Shown: positions 1-8,120, numbered from the stretch's first letter. The stretch: 64,000 bases of DNA from Pseudomonas chlororaphis subsp. piscium (GCF_003850345.1 NZ_CP027707.1:3224001-3288000); one strand, 5' to 3'. Translations and numbers: made by a program. The notes: a model not told the origin generated them from the sequence alone.

Positions 1-40
1 CTTGGGCGTTGGTGCGTTGGCGTGAGGCTAACGGGTGTCA

Positions 41-162
41 TGTAGCCGCTGGCGAAGCCTGCGCACGAGCGCGAAGTGCTCGCCAGCCGAACCCCCGATG
101 CACCGCGTTGCCTGGCCTGGCGGCTACTGCGTAGCCGATCGCAGCCTGTGGCAGCGGCTACA
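41..162. repeat. REP family A inverted pair
   Basis: Two copies of the motif GTAGCCGCTGCCGA (here with a GGCGA variant) face each other, at about 41-63 and 138-162. They lie downstream of the ecotin gene. The same motif recurs near 28.1, 31.4, 34.2, 41.6 and 54.1 kb in this window, which makes it a dispersed REP-type palindrome. It probably folds at the end of the ecotin transcript. Nothing else is visible in the first 192 bases. Confidence 0.75.
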
Positions 163-192
163 TCACCTGCGATGCAGCCGCCGCGGTCTGGA

Positions 193-675
193 TTATTCCG
201 CGCGGGCCTTCTCGACCTTGTCCGAGGCGGACCACAGGCGGTAGCGCACTTCGATGTCCTTGGGGGCGTAGATCACGATCGGCAGCTTGCTGTTATAGCG
301 CAGCACGAAGCCTTCGCCGACCACCGGCACGAACGCCTGCTTGCTGGTGCCTTCGGGGCAGGCCATCAGGGTGCTCATCGGGCCGCTGACCTTGTCCAGG
401 CGATAGTAGGGGTAGCCCCAGCCTTCAAGGTTCTTCTCTTCCAGGGTGCCGCCCAGGCGCTGACGGTTGCAGTCGACGGTCAGGGTCTTGCCGGCCAGCA
501 CCTCGACCTTGAAGTCTTCTTCCTTGGCCTGCTTGGGCAGATGGATCACCTGACGCACAAAACCGTCTTCGGCCTTGGGGTAAGGCGCCACGTCTTCGAG
601 CTTGGCCGCATGGCTCAGGGTGGAAATACCGCTCAACAGCACAGCGATGGCGGTGGACACAGGAAAAAAGCGCAT
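193..675 (-). CDS. eco: Ecotin, periplasmic serine protease inhibitor
   Basis: Ecotin is a dimeric periplasmic inhibitor of trypsin-fold serine proteases. The 160-residue product has a signal peptide (about residues 1-23, ending SHA) and the family's typical mature length. Conserved blocks include APYPKAEDG, the two cysteines C69 and C106 (37 apart, as in the E. coli disulfide), [17 protein letters not shown] and [12 protein letters not shown]. By alignment from memory with E. coli ecotin (P1-P1' Met84-Met85), the reactive bond here is Leu103-Met104, so P1 is Leu. The ATG at 675 was chosen because AAGGAGG lies a few bases upstream and a signal peptide follows directly; the frame is open further upstream but without either. 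It is a single-gene unit with a near-perfect palindrome in its leader. Confidence 0.95.
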   Translation of the reverse strand: MRFFPVSTAIAVLLSGISTLSHAAKLEDVAPYPKAEDGFVRQVIHLPKQAKEEDFKVEVLAGKTLTVDCNRQRLGGTLEEKNLEGWGYPYYRLDKVSGPMSTLMACPEGTSKQAFVPVVGEGFVLRYNSKLPIVIYAPKDIEVRYRLWSASDKVEKARAE

Positions 676-700
676 AAGGCCTCCTTGCAGGTTGATCGAC

Positions 701-722
701 GGCTCTCTCCATGGAGGGAGCC
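701..722. promoter_or_regulatory. Palindrome in the ecotin leader
   Basis: A 22-base inverted repeat, GGCTCTCTCCATGGAGGGAGCC, has one mismatched pair. It starts 26 bases upstream of the ecotin start codon and just upstream of its ribosome-binding site. It could be an operator or a leader hairpin. The sequence alone does not decide which. Confidence 0.4.
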
Positions 723-1060
723 GCTTGTTTGAAACGCCGGGCAGTTTGACCGGGTAACGCCCGGTCATGCAAACCGTGGTCGGCTTTGCCGGGGTAACTG
801 ATATGAGGTTTTACTTCAATATGTATTGATAAATTAATGATTTATAACGAATTAAGTTGTTGGTAAGGGCGGCATGCTGATGTTCCATCCCCTATCGGCG
901 AGAGGCCGGCATCCTGCTCGCAGGAAGGACCTCCAGCGGACGAAAATCCCAGGCCCGAGGGTGAAAAAAAGCCTCACTGCTCAGAGCAAAATAGAATTTA
1001 GTGGAAGCGCCAATACGGCCTAGTCTAATAAATGGCTTTCTCTTCCAGGGAGGTTTAGTC

Positions 1061-1186
1061 ATGCCGTACGCCGTATTTCGGGGGTGGAATCCCGAGACGA
1101 TATTCTTGCCATCATTGAATGGCCACTGCACCAACGGAGAGATCTGCCATGTTCTTATCTGCCTTGGAACTGCGCAATATCATTGA
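1061..1186 (+). CDS. Possible 41-residue small ORF ahead of the DUF1652 gene
   Basis: An ATG at 1061 is preceded by GGGAGG at good spacing (7 bases), a stronger ribosome-binding site than that of the following gene. The frame runs 41 codons (starting MPYAVFRGWN) and overlaps the first 38 bases of the DUF1652 gene in another frame. The product has no recognisable domain, signal peptide or membrane segment. It may be a real small protein, a leader peptide translationally coupled to the DUF1652 gene, or a chance frame. The rest of 723-1148 holds an AT-rich stretch (about 790-870) and no other gene that I can see. Confidence 0.3.
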   Translation: MPYAVFRGWNPETIFLPSLNGHCTNGEICHVLICLGTAQYH

Positions 1187-1418
1187 ATGCAGCTTCCTGC
1201 CCAAACGCTGCGAGTGCACCCTGAGCCCCGACCTGCACATGACCGTGAAAGTCTATGGCGACCATGAAACCGACCGCGTGGACCTGGTGGTCACCGGTAT
1301 CGATGCGGCGAGCCTCAACGGCTGCCGGGAGATCAACGACCTGATCGCCGAACTGCGCTACGACCTGGCCAATCATCCGGGCAGCCAGCCCATCACCCTG
1401 AAATCCAGGATTCATTGA
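1149..1418 (+). CDS. DUF1652 family protein
   Basis: The 89-residue product resembles the small DUF1652 proteins common in Pseudomonas, whose function is unknown. It starts MFLSALELRNIIE and contains the CECTLSPD and VKVYGD segments typical of the family as I remember it. There are three cysteines in the N-terminal quarter, and no signal peptide or membrane segment, so it is probably cytoplasmic. The ATG at 1149 was chosen over the upstream ATG at 1119 because the shorter form begins at the conserved N-terminus and has GGAGAG upstream. It is convergent with the DUF2790 gene. No terminator is obvious between them. Confidence 0.8.
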   Translation: MFLSALELRNIIECSFLPKRCECTLSPDLHMTVKVYGDHETDRVDLVVTGIDAASLNGCREINDLIAELRYDLANHPGSQPITLKSRIH

Positions 1419-1565
1419 TCGGCGGCTTTGCCAATGCCTGCGTTGCCTGCCTGGCCTGGATAGATCCCGGGCCAGGCGCAAGCTCGACCCTCACCGCGAA
1501 TAAAATCCCTGCCTGACTATCGCCGAGCTGCCTGCAACCTGGCGCGGGGTAGAGCAGGGCAGTCC

Positions 1566-1826
1566 TCAGTTCTGATAACTGCAGGCGTCCGACAGCTTGC
1601 GGTAGCTGATGGCTTCCAGCCTGCCCGCCTTGTCGATAAAGGTCATGTCCGCGGTGATCACCTTGCACTCCGGCGTCGCGGGCTCGGTCATCGACACCAC
1701 CTTGGCCACCTTCAGCGGCATGCCATAGTGATAAGGCACCGGCTGCACCTGGGCCGTGTCCGCCTGAGCCACACCCACGACCCCGGCAAACGCCAGGGCC
1801 CCGACCAGCAAAATACGCATGTTCAT
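1566..1826 (-). CDS. DUF2790 family secreted small protein
   Basis: The 86-residue protein has a clear signal peptide (about residues 1-22, ending AQA) and a mature part of about 64 residues with PVPYHYGMPLKVAKVVSM and a two-cysteine core (ECKVITADM and DACSYQN). This is the layout of DUF2790, a family of small periplasmic proteins abundant in Pseudomonas, members of which have been reported as metal- or stress-induced. No enzymatic function can be inferred. It stands alone. The stretch from 1827 to 2106 downstream of the T6SS effector holds only short GC-rich inverted repeats and no convincing gene. Confidence 0.8.
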   Translation of the reverse strand: MNMRILLVGALAFAGVVGVAQADTAQVQPVPYHYGMPLKVAKVVSMTEPATPECKVITADMTFIDKAGRLEAISYRKLSDACSYQN

Positions 1827-2106
1827 GAGCGTTCTCCGATAAGCCCGACAAAACCTCTATCGAGCGCGCCGCGGAGGGCGACAGGGGATTCTGCGCTGCG
1901 CGGTCCTGTACAGTTTTGGGCGGCGGGATTAATCGGAGATTAAGTAGGGGGCTAATGATTTGTGCGGGAGGGAGACTGCCCGACGAAATGTGCTTTGCGC
2001 AGAAACGCGTATTTGGGGTTAGCGGGGGCTTGAAGGCAGGGGACAGAAGCCCCTGCCTTGCAGGTCGTCAACGCCTTGCCCGACTCCGGGCAGGCATTGA
2101 ATGCAC

Positions 2107-3939
2107 TTATTTCTTGTCTTTCTCCTTTTCTTCCTCTTCTTCTTTCTCCAGCAGATCGATCCCGCGGATATCGAAGTAGCATTGTCCGCTCACCGACTTG
2201 GCTGAGCGTTGCGCCAGGGACTGCACCAACTGGTCATGAATGAAGTGGCCGAACAACAGGCTCACTTCCTCCGGCAATGGCGACAGTTGTTCCTTGAACC
2301 ATTCCTCCTCCAACAGCACCTGCCACACCAGCATCTGCTGCGGTGTGCCGGCGGCCCTGTAGCCATCCCGCGTCCGCCCGCTGCGCATGCTGCGGGCTTC
2401 ACTGTCGACATCTTCCAGCCAGCCCAGCTCTGCCCTGAGCGCCTCGCGTTCGGTTTGCAGTTCCTGGGTGCGCTTGAGGCGGGCCTGCCTCTTTTCCGGG
2501 GTTTCCACCGGGCGGCTGAACATTCCGGCGCTATTTCCCGCGGCATACTGGCTGGCGTTCAGGCGATCTTCCTCTTCGCCGATCTCCCGCAGGCGCTGCA
2601 CATAAGGGCGCGAGATCGATGCCAGCCAGCGGATATACAGGCGCATATGGCCGAGGAAGGGCGCTTTATCACCCAGGTTGAGGTTTTTCAGCTGGGCAAT
2701 GCTGGCCTTGGCGGCCGACTGATACTTCTTGACCAGCCCAAGGGCCGTCTTGCCGTTGATATGGTCGTTGAAGGTGAACAGTCCGGCTGTTTTCATATCG
2801 ATGTCTGGCAGGTCTTCGATATGTGGGAAGGGCACTCCCGCCTGGAATGCGGCGCGGTACATACGGTGCAGGCTGACCAGGGCCAGCTCGGCACTGGGTT
2901 TCTGCTCGCCGGGCAGCAGGCTGCCACCGATATCCTCGCTGACCCCGGGCATCAGTTCTTCGCGCCACTTGGCGTTGCCTTTGCCGAGCAGGCTGGCTCG
3001 CCGGTAAAAGCGTCGCTCGTGGGCGGCGACCAGATGCAGCGCCTGCCTGACCTGCTTGGGCAGGACATTGGCGTCCCCCAGCACGTTACTGGTGGGCACG
3101 GGTATATAGTCGTCGATCAGCGGTATATCGCTACGGCTGCGATCCACCGCGTCGAACAGGCCGGCGAACAGCACTACCACCTGTGCGCCCTGATACTCCA
3201 CTTTCTCGCCATCGATCAGGCAGCGGTCCAGCAGGCGATACAGAAAGCCTCGGGCCAGGGTGGCGCCGTAGTCGAAGCCGTATACGGACAGTTCGATACG
3301 CTTCAGCGGCGGGCCGCTCAAGGCCTTGACCTTGCTCACTTCGTCGTTCAGGTAGTCGATGGCGCCATCGATGCGAATATTGGCTCCAGTCTTGGCTATC
3401 TCAGCCATGATGGGGTTGTCGCGCAGGGGCGGAATGACTTCAGACGCCGCGTCGACCACTACGCTCTTCAGTATTTTAAGGCCCTTAAGGGGGGCGCTGA
3501 CCAGGTCCTTCAGGTCGCGTTTCCAGCGATCCCACCAGTTACGACCTTTCAGTACATCCTTGAGGATCTTTTTCCCTTCGTCCTTTGCCACATCCTTGGG
3601 CACATCGGCTGCCTTGCTGCCTGCGGTATCCACGCCGGCATTGGCGGTAACTGTCAGGTCTGCGATGTACTCCGCGCCCATGCCTGAGATATAGGCCTTG
3701 CGATAAGCAAAGTTGGGGTCGGGTTCCTTATTTGGCATATCGATAGGGTGGGCCAGGAACATTTTGCCCACGTTACTAACCCGGCCTGATTGCAGGTCTT
3801 TCAACAAATGACGCCCAAAACCGTCGAAAAAAAATCCGATCCGCAAGGTTCGTTCACAGGTAGTGACATGAGAGTTATTGAACGGGCCGGCACATCGGGC
3901 ACTGGCAGCAGCCGCCAGATCAGAGTTTTTGGTGCTCAT
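2107..3939 (-). CDS. T6SS Tle1-like DUF2235 effector with substituted catalytic residues
   Basis: The 610-residue protein is the last gene of a vgrG module and matches the DUF2235 / Tle1 phospholipase fold. It has an N-terminal strand block FFFDG (36-40), an elbow block GFDYGA (221-226), FDAV (262-265), an AAHERR segment (305-310) and PGVSEDIGG (331-339). In the family the elbow is GFSRGA, with a nucleophilic Ser, and the last block is GVHSDVGG, with the catalytic His. Here codon 223 is GAC (Asp) and codon 334 is AGC (Ser), so two of three expected triad residues appear lost. The frame is intact and full length. The C-terminus is a Glu/Lys-rich tail. It overlaps the upstream DUF3304 stop by ATGA. 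It may be a pseudo-enzyme toxin, a carrier or scaffold, or a divergent hydrolase. The effector role is inferred from gene context. Confidence 0.75.
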   Translation of the reverse strand: MSTKNSDLAAAASARCAGPFNNSHVTTCERTLRIGFFFDGFGRHLLKDLQSGRVSNVGKMFLAHPIDMPNKEPDPNFAYRKAYISGMGAEYIADLTVTANAGVDTAGSKAADVPKDVAKDEGKKILKDVLKGRNWWDRWKRDLKDLVSAPLKGLKILKSVVVDAASEVIPPLRDNPIMAEIAKTGANIRIDGAIDYLNDEVSKVKALSGPPLKRIELSVYGFDYGATLARGFLYRLLDRCLIDGEKVEYQGAQVVVLFAGLFDAVDRSRSDIPLIDDYIPVPTSNVLGDANVLPKQVRQALHLVAAHERRFYRRASLLGKGNAKWREELMPGVSEDIGGSLLPGEQKPSAELALVSLHRMYRAAFQAGVPFPHIEDLPDIDMKTAGLFTFNDHINGKTALGLVKKYQSAAKASIAQLKNLNLGDKAPFLGHMRLYIRWLASISRPYVQRLREIGEEEDRLNASQYAAGNSAGMFSRPVETPEKRQARLKRTQELQTEREALRAELGWLEDVDSEARSMRSGRTRDGYRAAGTPQQMLVWQVLLEEEWFKEQLSPLPEEVSLLFGHFIHDQLVQSLAQRSAKSVSGQCYFDIRGIDLLEKEEEEEKEKDKK

Positions 3940-4427
3940 TGGGATGTGGTTTCCTGATCCTTGGTATTAGGCATCGGAGGGGCTTCTTTGAGGTTTTCAT
4001 AAGGCGTGTCCAGATTGGGGCTCCAAGCCACACGGACTTGGTCCCCGGGAAAGAAGTGCACATGTAGATACCGGTCGCCGCGTTGGCGAGGAGGATTGGG
4101 GAGTTTGACCGAAAGGGTTTCCTCCCGAGCCCCCTGCTCATATTGGGTACGGGTCATACTTTTGATCCAGTCCACCTTCAGAACCTTGCCCTCAATGCGC
4201 CAACAGCAGGTCATACCTCCGTTCCCTCCCCAGTTGTCATTGACGAAATAGCTGAAGATGGGGCGATCCGTATGGTTGTGGCCATAGAGCATGGCTCCTG
4301 GCGTGCGGCTGTACTGCCAAATGAAATAGGCAGCGATCAGCCCCCCAACAACCAACACGTTGATCAAGGTCTTCTGTAGTCCAGACAAGGACTTCCAGCG
4401 ATTTCTGAGCGATTGAATCGATGTCAC
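3936..4427 (-). CDS. DUF3304-like membrane-anchored protein, probable immunity (copy 2)
   Basis: The 163-residue protein has one N-terminal membrane segment (about residues 18-37) and a periplasmic domain with HNHTDRPIFSYFVND, a paired cysteine (TCCW) and HVHFFPGDQVRVAW. This is the DUF3304 pattern found beside Tle-type T6SS effectors, where such proteins neutralise the toxin in the periplasm. It is a close paralogue of the next gene upstream. The GTG at 4427 was preferred because AAGGAG lies 6 bases upstream and the N-terminus then matches the paralogue; an upstream ATG at 4463 lacks a ribosome-binding site. Its stop overlaps the effector start (ATGA), so toxin and putative antidote are translationally coupled. 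Immunity is inferred. Confidence 0.7.
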   Translation of the reverse strand: MTSIQSLRNRWKSLSGLQKTLINVLVVGGLIAAYFIWQYSRTPGAMLYGHNHTDRPIFSYFVNDNWGGNGGMTCCWRIEGKVLKVDWIKSMTRTQYEQGAREETLSVKLPNPPRQRGDRYLHVHFFPGDQVRVAWSPNLDTPYENLKEAPPMPNTKDQETTSQ

Positions 4428-4533
4428 AACAAACTCCTTGTCGGTCCGAACCTGTTTCTGCATACGGTCATGTTCTTTTGCCCAGGTTGGGCAGTTCGTA
4501 TCGTATTAATGATTGATGCTGAAAATCGCTGAC

Positions 4534-5040
4534 TCATTGAGCTTTGGCTGCCTGATCCTTGGTAGCAGGCACCGGAGGCGCTTCCTTGAGGTTTTCGTAA
4601 GGTGTGTCCAGGTTGGCACTCCAGGCCAGGCGAACCTGGTCGCCGGGGAAGAAGTGCACATGCAAATAGCGGTCACTGCGTTGTCGGGGAGGGTTAGAGA
4701 TCTCGACTGATAGGGTTTCTTCCCGAGTCCCCTGCTCATACTGTGTTCGGGTCATGCTCTTGATCCAATCCACCTTCAGTGTCTTGCCCTCGATGCGCCA
4801 GCAGCAGGTTGCTCCGCCTCCGCCGTTTGCTGTGGCATTGCCTCCCCAGTTGTCATTGACGAAGTAGCTGAAGATGGGGCGATCAGTTTGGTTATGCACA
4901 TAGAGCATTGCCCCGGGCATCCGGCTGTACTGCCAGATGAAATAACCGGCGACCAGCGCGCCCAGAACCAACCACTGGATCAGGGTTTTCTGGCGGCCGG
5001 GCAGGCGCTTCCAGCGCTTTGCGAGTGACGGCAACGACAT
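4534..5040 (-). CDS. DUF3304-like membrane-anchored protein, probable immunity (copy 1)
   Basis: The 168-residue protein has the same architecture as its downstream paralogue: a short cytoplasmic N-terminus, one membrane segment (about 20-39), then a periplasmic DUF3304-like domain with VHNQTDRPIFSYFVND, TCCW and HVHFFPGDQVRLAW. The two copies are nearly identical through the core. They differ mainly in a Gly-rich insertion before TCCW, about six residues longer here, and in the tails. It starts at 5040, four bases after the DUF4123 stop, with a TGAGG-type ribosome-binding site. A gap of about 106 bases separates the two paralogues. They probably arose by tandem duplication, which can broaden immunity to related effectors. 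Confidence 0.7.
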   Translation of the reverse strand: MSLPSLAKRWKRLPGRQKTLIQWLVLGALVAGYFIWQYSRMPGAMLYVHNQTDRPIFSYFVNDNWGGNATANGGGGATCCWRIEGKTLKVDWIKSMTRTQYEQGTREETLSVEISNPPRQRSDRYLHVHFFPGDQVRLAWSANLDTPYENLKEAPPVPATKDQAAKAQ

Positions 5041-5044
5041 CGCC

Positions 5045-5884
5045 TCAGGCGCCTTCTTGTGCGGCCAGGGCGTTTTCCAGGGTGTCCCGGTCATCGGTGA
5101 CCTGACGCAGGATTCCCGCCCATTCGGGGCGCTGGTGCAGTGGGTTGCGGGTGATCAGGCTGTGCAACACGAAGGTCGACTGATCCTCCTGCCGGTCCAG
5201 GCCCTGGGCTCTGGCGATCTGCAGCAAGTCTTGCACCTGTTGCAGGCGTTCGCCGTGGCAGTCGCTGGCAAAGGCCTCGGGGGCGACGTTTTCGGTCTGC
5301 ACCAGCAGCTGCTCGGCGTGGGCGTCATGCTGCAGGCTGTGCATCATCGGCTCATCCAGGCGGATCGGGTGGTACTCGGGCACTTCGCTGTGCGCCGGGC
5401 CGGCAAGACGCTGCCAGTCTTTTTCGGCCTTGACCCACCAGGTGTCGAGGGGGCCGAACAGCCACTGGTGCCATGGCTGGCCGACTTGCTGGTGGAGCAG
5501 GGGCAGTACCTCGGCGCTGTAGCTGCGGATCAGCAGCACCGCATCGTTGGCGTCCTGGCAGACCAGGGCGTCGCCAAGGTGGGTGGCCAGCCGATTGGCT
5601 GGCAGGGTGCTGCTCAACCAGCCGGCCAGGTTCGAGCCGAACAGTTCGTGGATCGCCACCAGCCGCTCGAAAGGTTGACCGGTCATGTCCAGCAATAGCG
5701 GCCCGTCATTGCGCAACTGGGCCAGCTCGGCCTGGTACATCAGGGGCCAGCGGGCACCTTCCAGTTCACCCAGGGCGTTGCGCTGCGGCGCGCTGAGCAG
5801 GGCCTGCTCGACGATCGCCGTGAGGCTCAAGCCCTTGGTCGCGGCGTTGACCCAGTCCTGCTGGCCTTGCTGCAAATCGCTCAT
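5045..5884 (-). CDS. DUF4123 T6SS effector adaptor/chaperone
   Basis: The 279-residue cytoplasmic protein lies directly between vgrG and the effector block, the usual place of DUF4123 adaptors (TEC/Tap type) that load a cognate effector onto the VgrG tip. The N-terminal half has the family pattern of hydrophobic strands with PLLLDMTGQPFERLVAIHELFG and a Trp-rich centre (WHQWLFGPLDTWWV). The C-terminal half is helical and probably gives specificity. The start at 5884 overlaps the vgrG stop (ATGA) and has CGGAGC upstream; an in-frame upstream ATG at 5938 would lie inside vgrG. Family assignment rests on context plus these motifs. Confidence 0.75.
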   Translation of the reverse strand: MSDLQQGQQDWVNAATKGLSLTAIVEQALLSAPQRNALGELEGARWPLMYQAELAQLRNDGPLLLDMTGQPFERLVAIHELFGSNLAGWLSSTLPANRLATHLGDALVCQDANDAVLLIRSYSAEVLPLLHQQVGQPWHQWLFGPLDTWWVKAEKDWQRLAGPAHSEVPEYHPIRLDEPMMHSLQHDAHAEQLLVQTENVAPEAFASDCHGERLQQVQDLLQIARAQGLDRQEDQSTFVLHSLITRNPLHQRPEWAGILRQVTDDRDTLENALAAQEGA

Positions 5885-7953
5885 GGCTGTGCTCCGGAGA
5901 GAATCGCCTGGCGTTGGCGGATGGCCTTGAGCAGACACTCGACGCAGATACCCTTGGGCGGCGTCAGGCGCGGTATGGGCGAGTTCAAACGACCCAGCAG
6001 CAGGCCGCCGGCCTTGTCGGCGTCAGCGAGCTTCAGCAGGCCCGGCAACAGCGGCGCCGCCGGCGTCCCAACCCCCGGCGCTCCCCCGGTATTGATCTTC
6101 ACTTCGGCCCCACTGATGGTCACGCCACCAGCATCGAGCTTCACAAAGCTGCCGCCGGCCTTGGCGGTCAGTTCCGCGCCGGCCTCGACCACGACCTTCC
6201 CACCGGCCTTGTAGTGGATTTCCTGGCCAGCTTCGACGAATTGCGCGGTGCCGATGTTGGCGTGCTGGGTGACGGCCACGGTGAGGTGGTCGTTGGCGCG
6301 GATTTCGCTCTTGCGGTCGAGGTGGGTGATGCGGTGTTCTTCGGCCTTGAGTTCGGTGAGGGTGTTGGCTTCGACTGTGTCGTGGCGTTCGTTGCCGACG
6401 CGGATCCGCTGGTCGTGCTCGACGTTTTCGTCCCAGTCGCGCTGGGCGTGCAGGTAGATCTGCTCGGCGCCTTTCTTGTCTTCGATGCGCAGTTCGTTAT
6501 AGCCCTTGCCGCCCGGCGAACTGAGGGTCTTGAAGGTGCTGCGGGTCTTGTTCGCCGGCAGGTCGTAGGGGACCACGTTTTCCTTGTGGTACAGGCAGCC
6601 GGTGACCAGGGGCTGGTCGGGGTCGCCTTCGAGGAAGGTCACCAGCACTTCCATGCCGATCCGCGGGATGGCGATGCCGCCGTAGGCCTTGCCGGCCCAG
6701 CCGCTGGCGACGCGGACCCAGCAGGAGGTGTTGTCGTCGGCCAGGCCGTCGCGGTCCCAGTGGAACTGCACCTTGATCCGCCCGTACTGGTCGCAATGGA
6801 TTTCTTCGCCCTTGGGCCCGGTGACCACGGCGGTCTGGCTGCCCAGGGACTTGGGTTTCGGGTGTTCCAGCGGCGGGCGGTAGTGGGCGTCCCAGGGCGT
6901 GGCGAGGAAGCGGTTGCGGTAGCCCTGGTGGAAGTCGTCCTTGTTGCGGGTGACGTCGCTGGTGATGTTCTCGCCCAGCACTTGCGGCTGCTTGCCCTCG
7001 TGGATCACTTCCAGCAGCAGCCACAGGTCGTTCCATTCGCTGCGCGGGTGTTCGGCCAGGGTCAGGAAGTGGCCGCTGACCAGGCTCGGCTCGTCGCCTT
7101 TGCCTTCGGCCAGCCGGTAGTCGCTGCGGTGGCGTTCCAGGGCGCGGGTTGCCAGTTGCTTGCCGCGGGCCTGCTGGGTGAACAGGCCGGGGTAGTCGTA
7201 GTCTTCCAGGTCCGGCATGACCCCGGACTTGGCCGCGCCCTCGGGCAGCAGGCGCGGTTTCTCGAAGTCGTAGTCGCGGCGGCTGACGCGGCTGGTGCGG
7301 GTTTCCAGGCGCAGGTTGAAGCGCTTGATCACCGGCTGTTCGGCGGCCATGCCGGAGTCCTGCTGGTAGTTCACCGCCGCCAGTTTGCGGAACACCGTCT
7401 GGTCGTCGCCGAATACCAGTTTGTGGCCGCTGGCCGAGTGCTGGAAGTGGAAGTGGATGCCTTCTTCTTCGCACAGGCGCTGGATGAAGTGCAGGTCGGA
7501 TTCGTCGTACTGGGTGCAGTAGACCCGCTCCGGGTAGGTGGCGCCGAGCTGGAAACTGTAGGCGTCGGCCAGGATGCCGCGGGCCTCGAGGACCTGGGCG
7601 ATGATTTTCGGCACGCTCAGGTGCTGGTAGATCTTCTGGTTGAAGCTGTGGCGCAGGTAGTTGAGCTGCGGGGTCAGGCTGATGCTGTAGCGGGTCAGCT
7701 TGCGCCCGGAGTCGCCCTGGGCGATGCGGTACACCAGGCCATGGATCAGGCCTTTGCCAGTGCTGCCGAACGTCAGGCAGGCCGGCTTGTGCAGCAGTTC
7801 CTCGAGCTTGAGGTCGGGGCGTGCGCTGACCAGTTCGATATCAAAGCAGAAGGGCTGATTGAGGGCTTCGCGGCCAACGAAACTGAGGACCTGAAGGTCG
7901 ACCGAGGCGCCTTCGATCGTCAGGGAAATATGGGTAGCGTTAGCATCCAGCAT
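5881..7953 (-). CDS. vgrG: VgrG, type VI secretion spike protein
   Basis: VgrG forms the trimeric puncturing tip of the T6SS and carries effectors. The product (690 residues from this start) has the gp27-like N-terminal region, YCTQYDESDLHFIQRLCEEEGI, the gp5-type OB fold (DQYGRIKVQFHWDRDG, then SCWVRVASGWAGKAYG and IPRIGMEVLVTFLEGDPDQP) and a repetitive beta-helix near the C-terminus. The C-terminal tail of about 70 residues ends in a short cysteine-containing helix rather than an effector domain, in keeping with cargo delivery through the adjacent adaptor. In-frame ATGs at 7971 and 8055 are possible starts, and none has a strong ribosome-binding site. No T6SS structural genes lie nearby, so this is an orphan vgrG island that needs an apparatus encoded elsewhere. 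Confidence 0.95.
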   Translation of the reverse strand: MLDANATHISLTIEGASVDLQVLSFVGREALNQPFCFDIELVSARPDLKLEELLHKPACLTFGSTGKGLIHGLVYRIAQGDSGRKLTRYSISLTPQLNYLRHSFNQKIYQHLSVPKIIAQVLEARGILADAYSFQLGATYPERVYCTQYDESDLHFIQRLCEEEGIHFHFQHSASGHKLVFGDDQTVFRKLAAVNYQQDSGMAAEQPVIKRFNLRLETRTSRVSRRDYDFEKPRLLPEGAAKSGVMPDLEDYDYPGLFTQQARGKQLATRALERHRSDYRLAEGKGDEPSLVSGHFLTLAEHPRSEWNDLWLLLEVIHEGKQPQVLGENITSDVTRNKDDFHQGYRNRFLATPWDAHYRPPLEHPKPKSLGSQTAVVTGPKGEEIHCDQYGRIKVQFHWDRDGLADDNTSCWVRVASGWAGKAYGGIAIPRIGMEVLVTFLEGDPDQPLVTGCLYHKENVVPYDLPANKTRSTFKTLSSPGGKGYNELRIEDKKGAEQIYLHAQRDWDENVEHDQRIRVGNERHDTVEANTLTELKAEEHRITHLDRKSEIRANDHLTVAVTQHANIGTAQFVEAGQEIHYKAGGKVVVEAGAELTAKAGGSFVKLDAGGVTISGAEVKINTGGAPGVGTPAAPLLPGLLKLADADKAGGLLLGRLNSPIPRLTPPKGICVECLLKAIRQRQAILSGAQP

Positions 7954-8056
7954 GCCGTGAAATCCATCCATTGAATAAGCAGGGGGCGGATGGTGCAGGA
8001 ATAAGCCAGTCGATTCAAGCAGGGTCGGCCGCCGCCATCCGCCCCCCTGGAACATT

Positions 8057-8073
8057 CAGAAATGTCCGTGCCA
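8057..8073 (-). promoter_or_regulatory. Degenerate sigma-54-like -24/-12 element upstream of vgrG
   Basis: Read on the minus strand the sequence is TGGCACGGACATTTCTG. The -24 half (TGGCACG) matches the RpoN consensus exactly and the spacing is right, but the -12 half is TTTC instead of TTGC. It lies about 100 bases upstream of the chosen vgrG start. RpoN control of hcp/vgrG genes is known in Pseudomonas, so the position is plausible. The defective -12 GC keeps confidence low. Confidence 0.3.
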
Positions 8074-8120
8074 GCTATCACTCAAGCCTGACAACCCATC
8101 CGGCTAACGCCCTACGGGGA

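Noticed and set aside
5914..7974. A 686-codon plus-strand frame antisense to vgrG
   Set aside because: The protein is Val/Ala/Gly/Gln-rich with no recognisable domain, and the vgrG frame on the other strand is unmistakable.
8057..8120. Intrinsic terminator at the end of the EPS operon
   Set aside because: No stable stem followed by a T-run is visible in the gap before vgrG.
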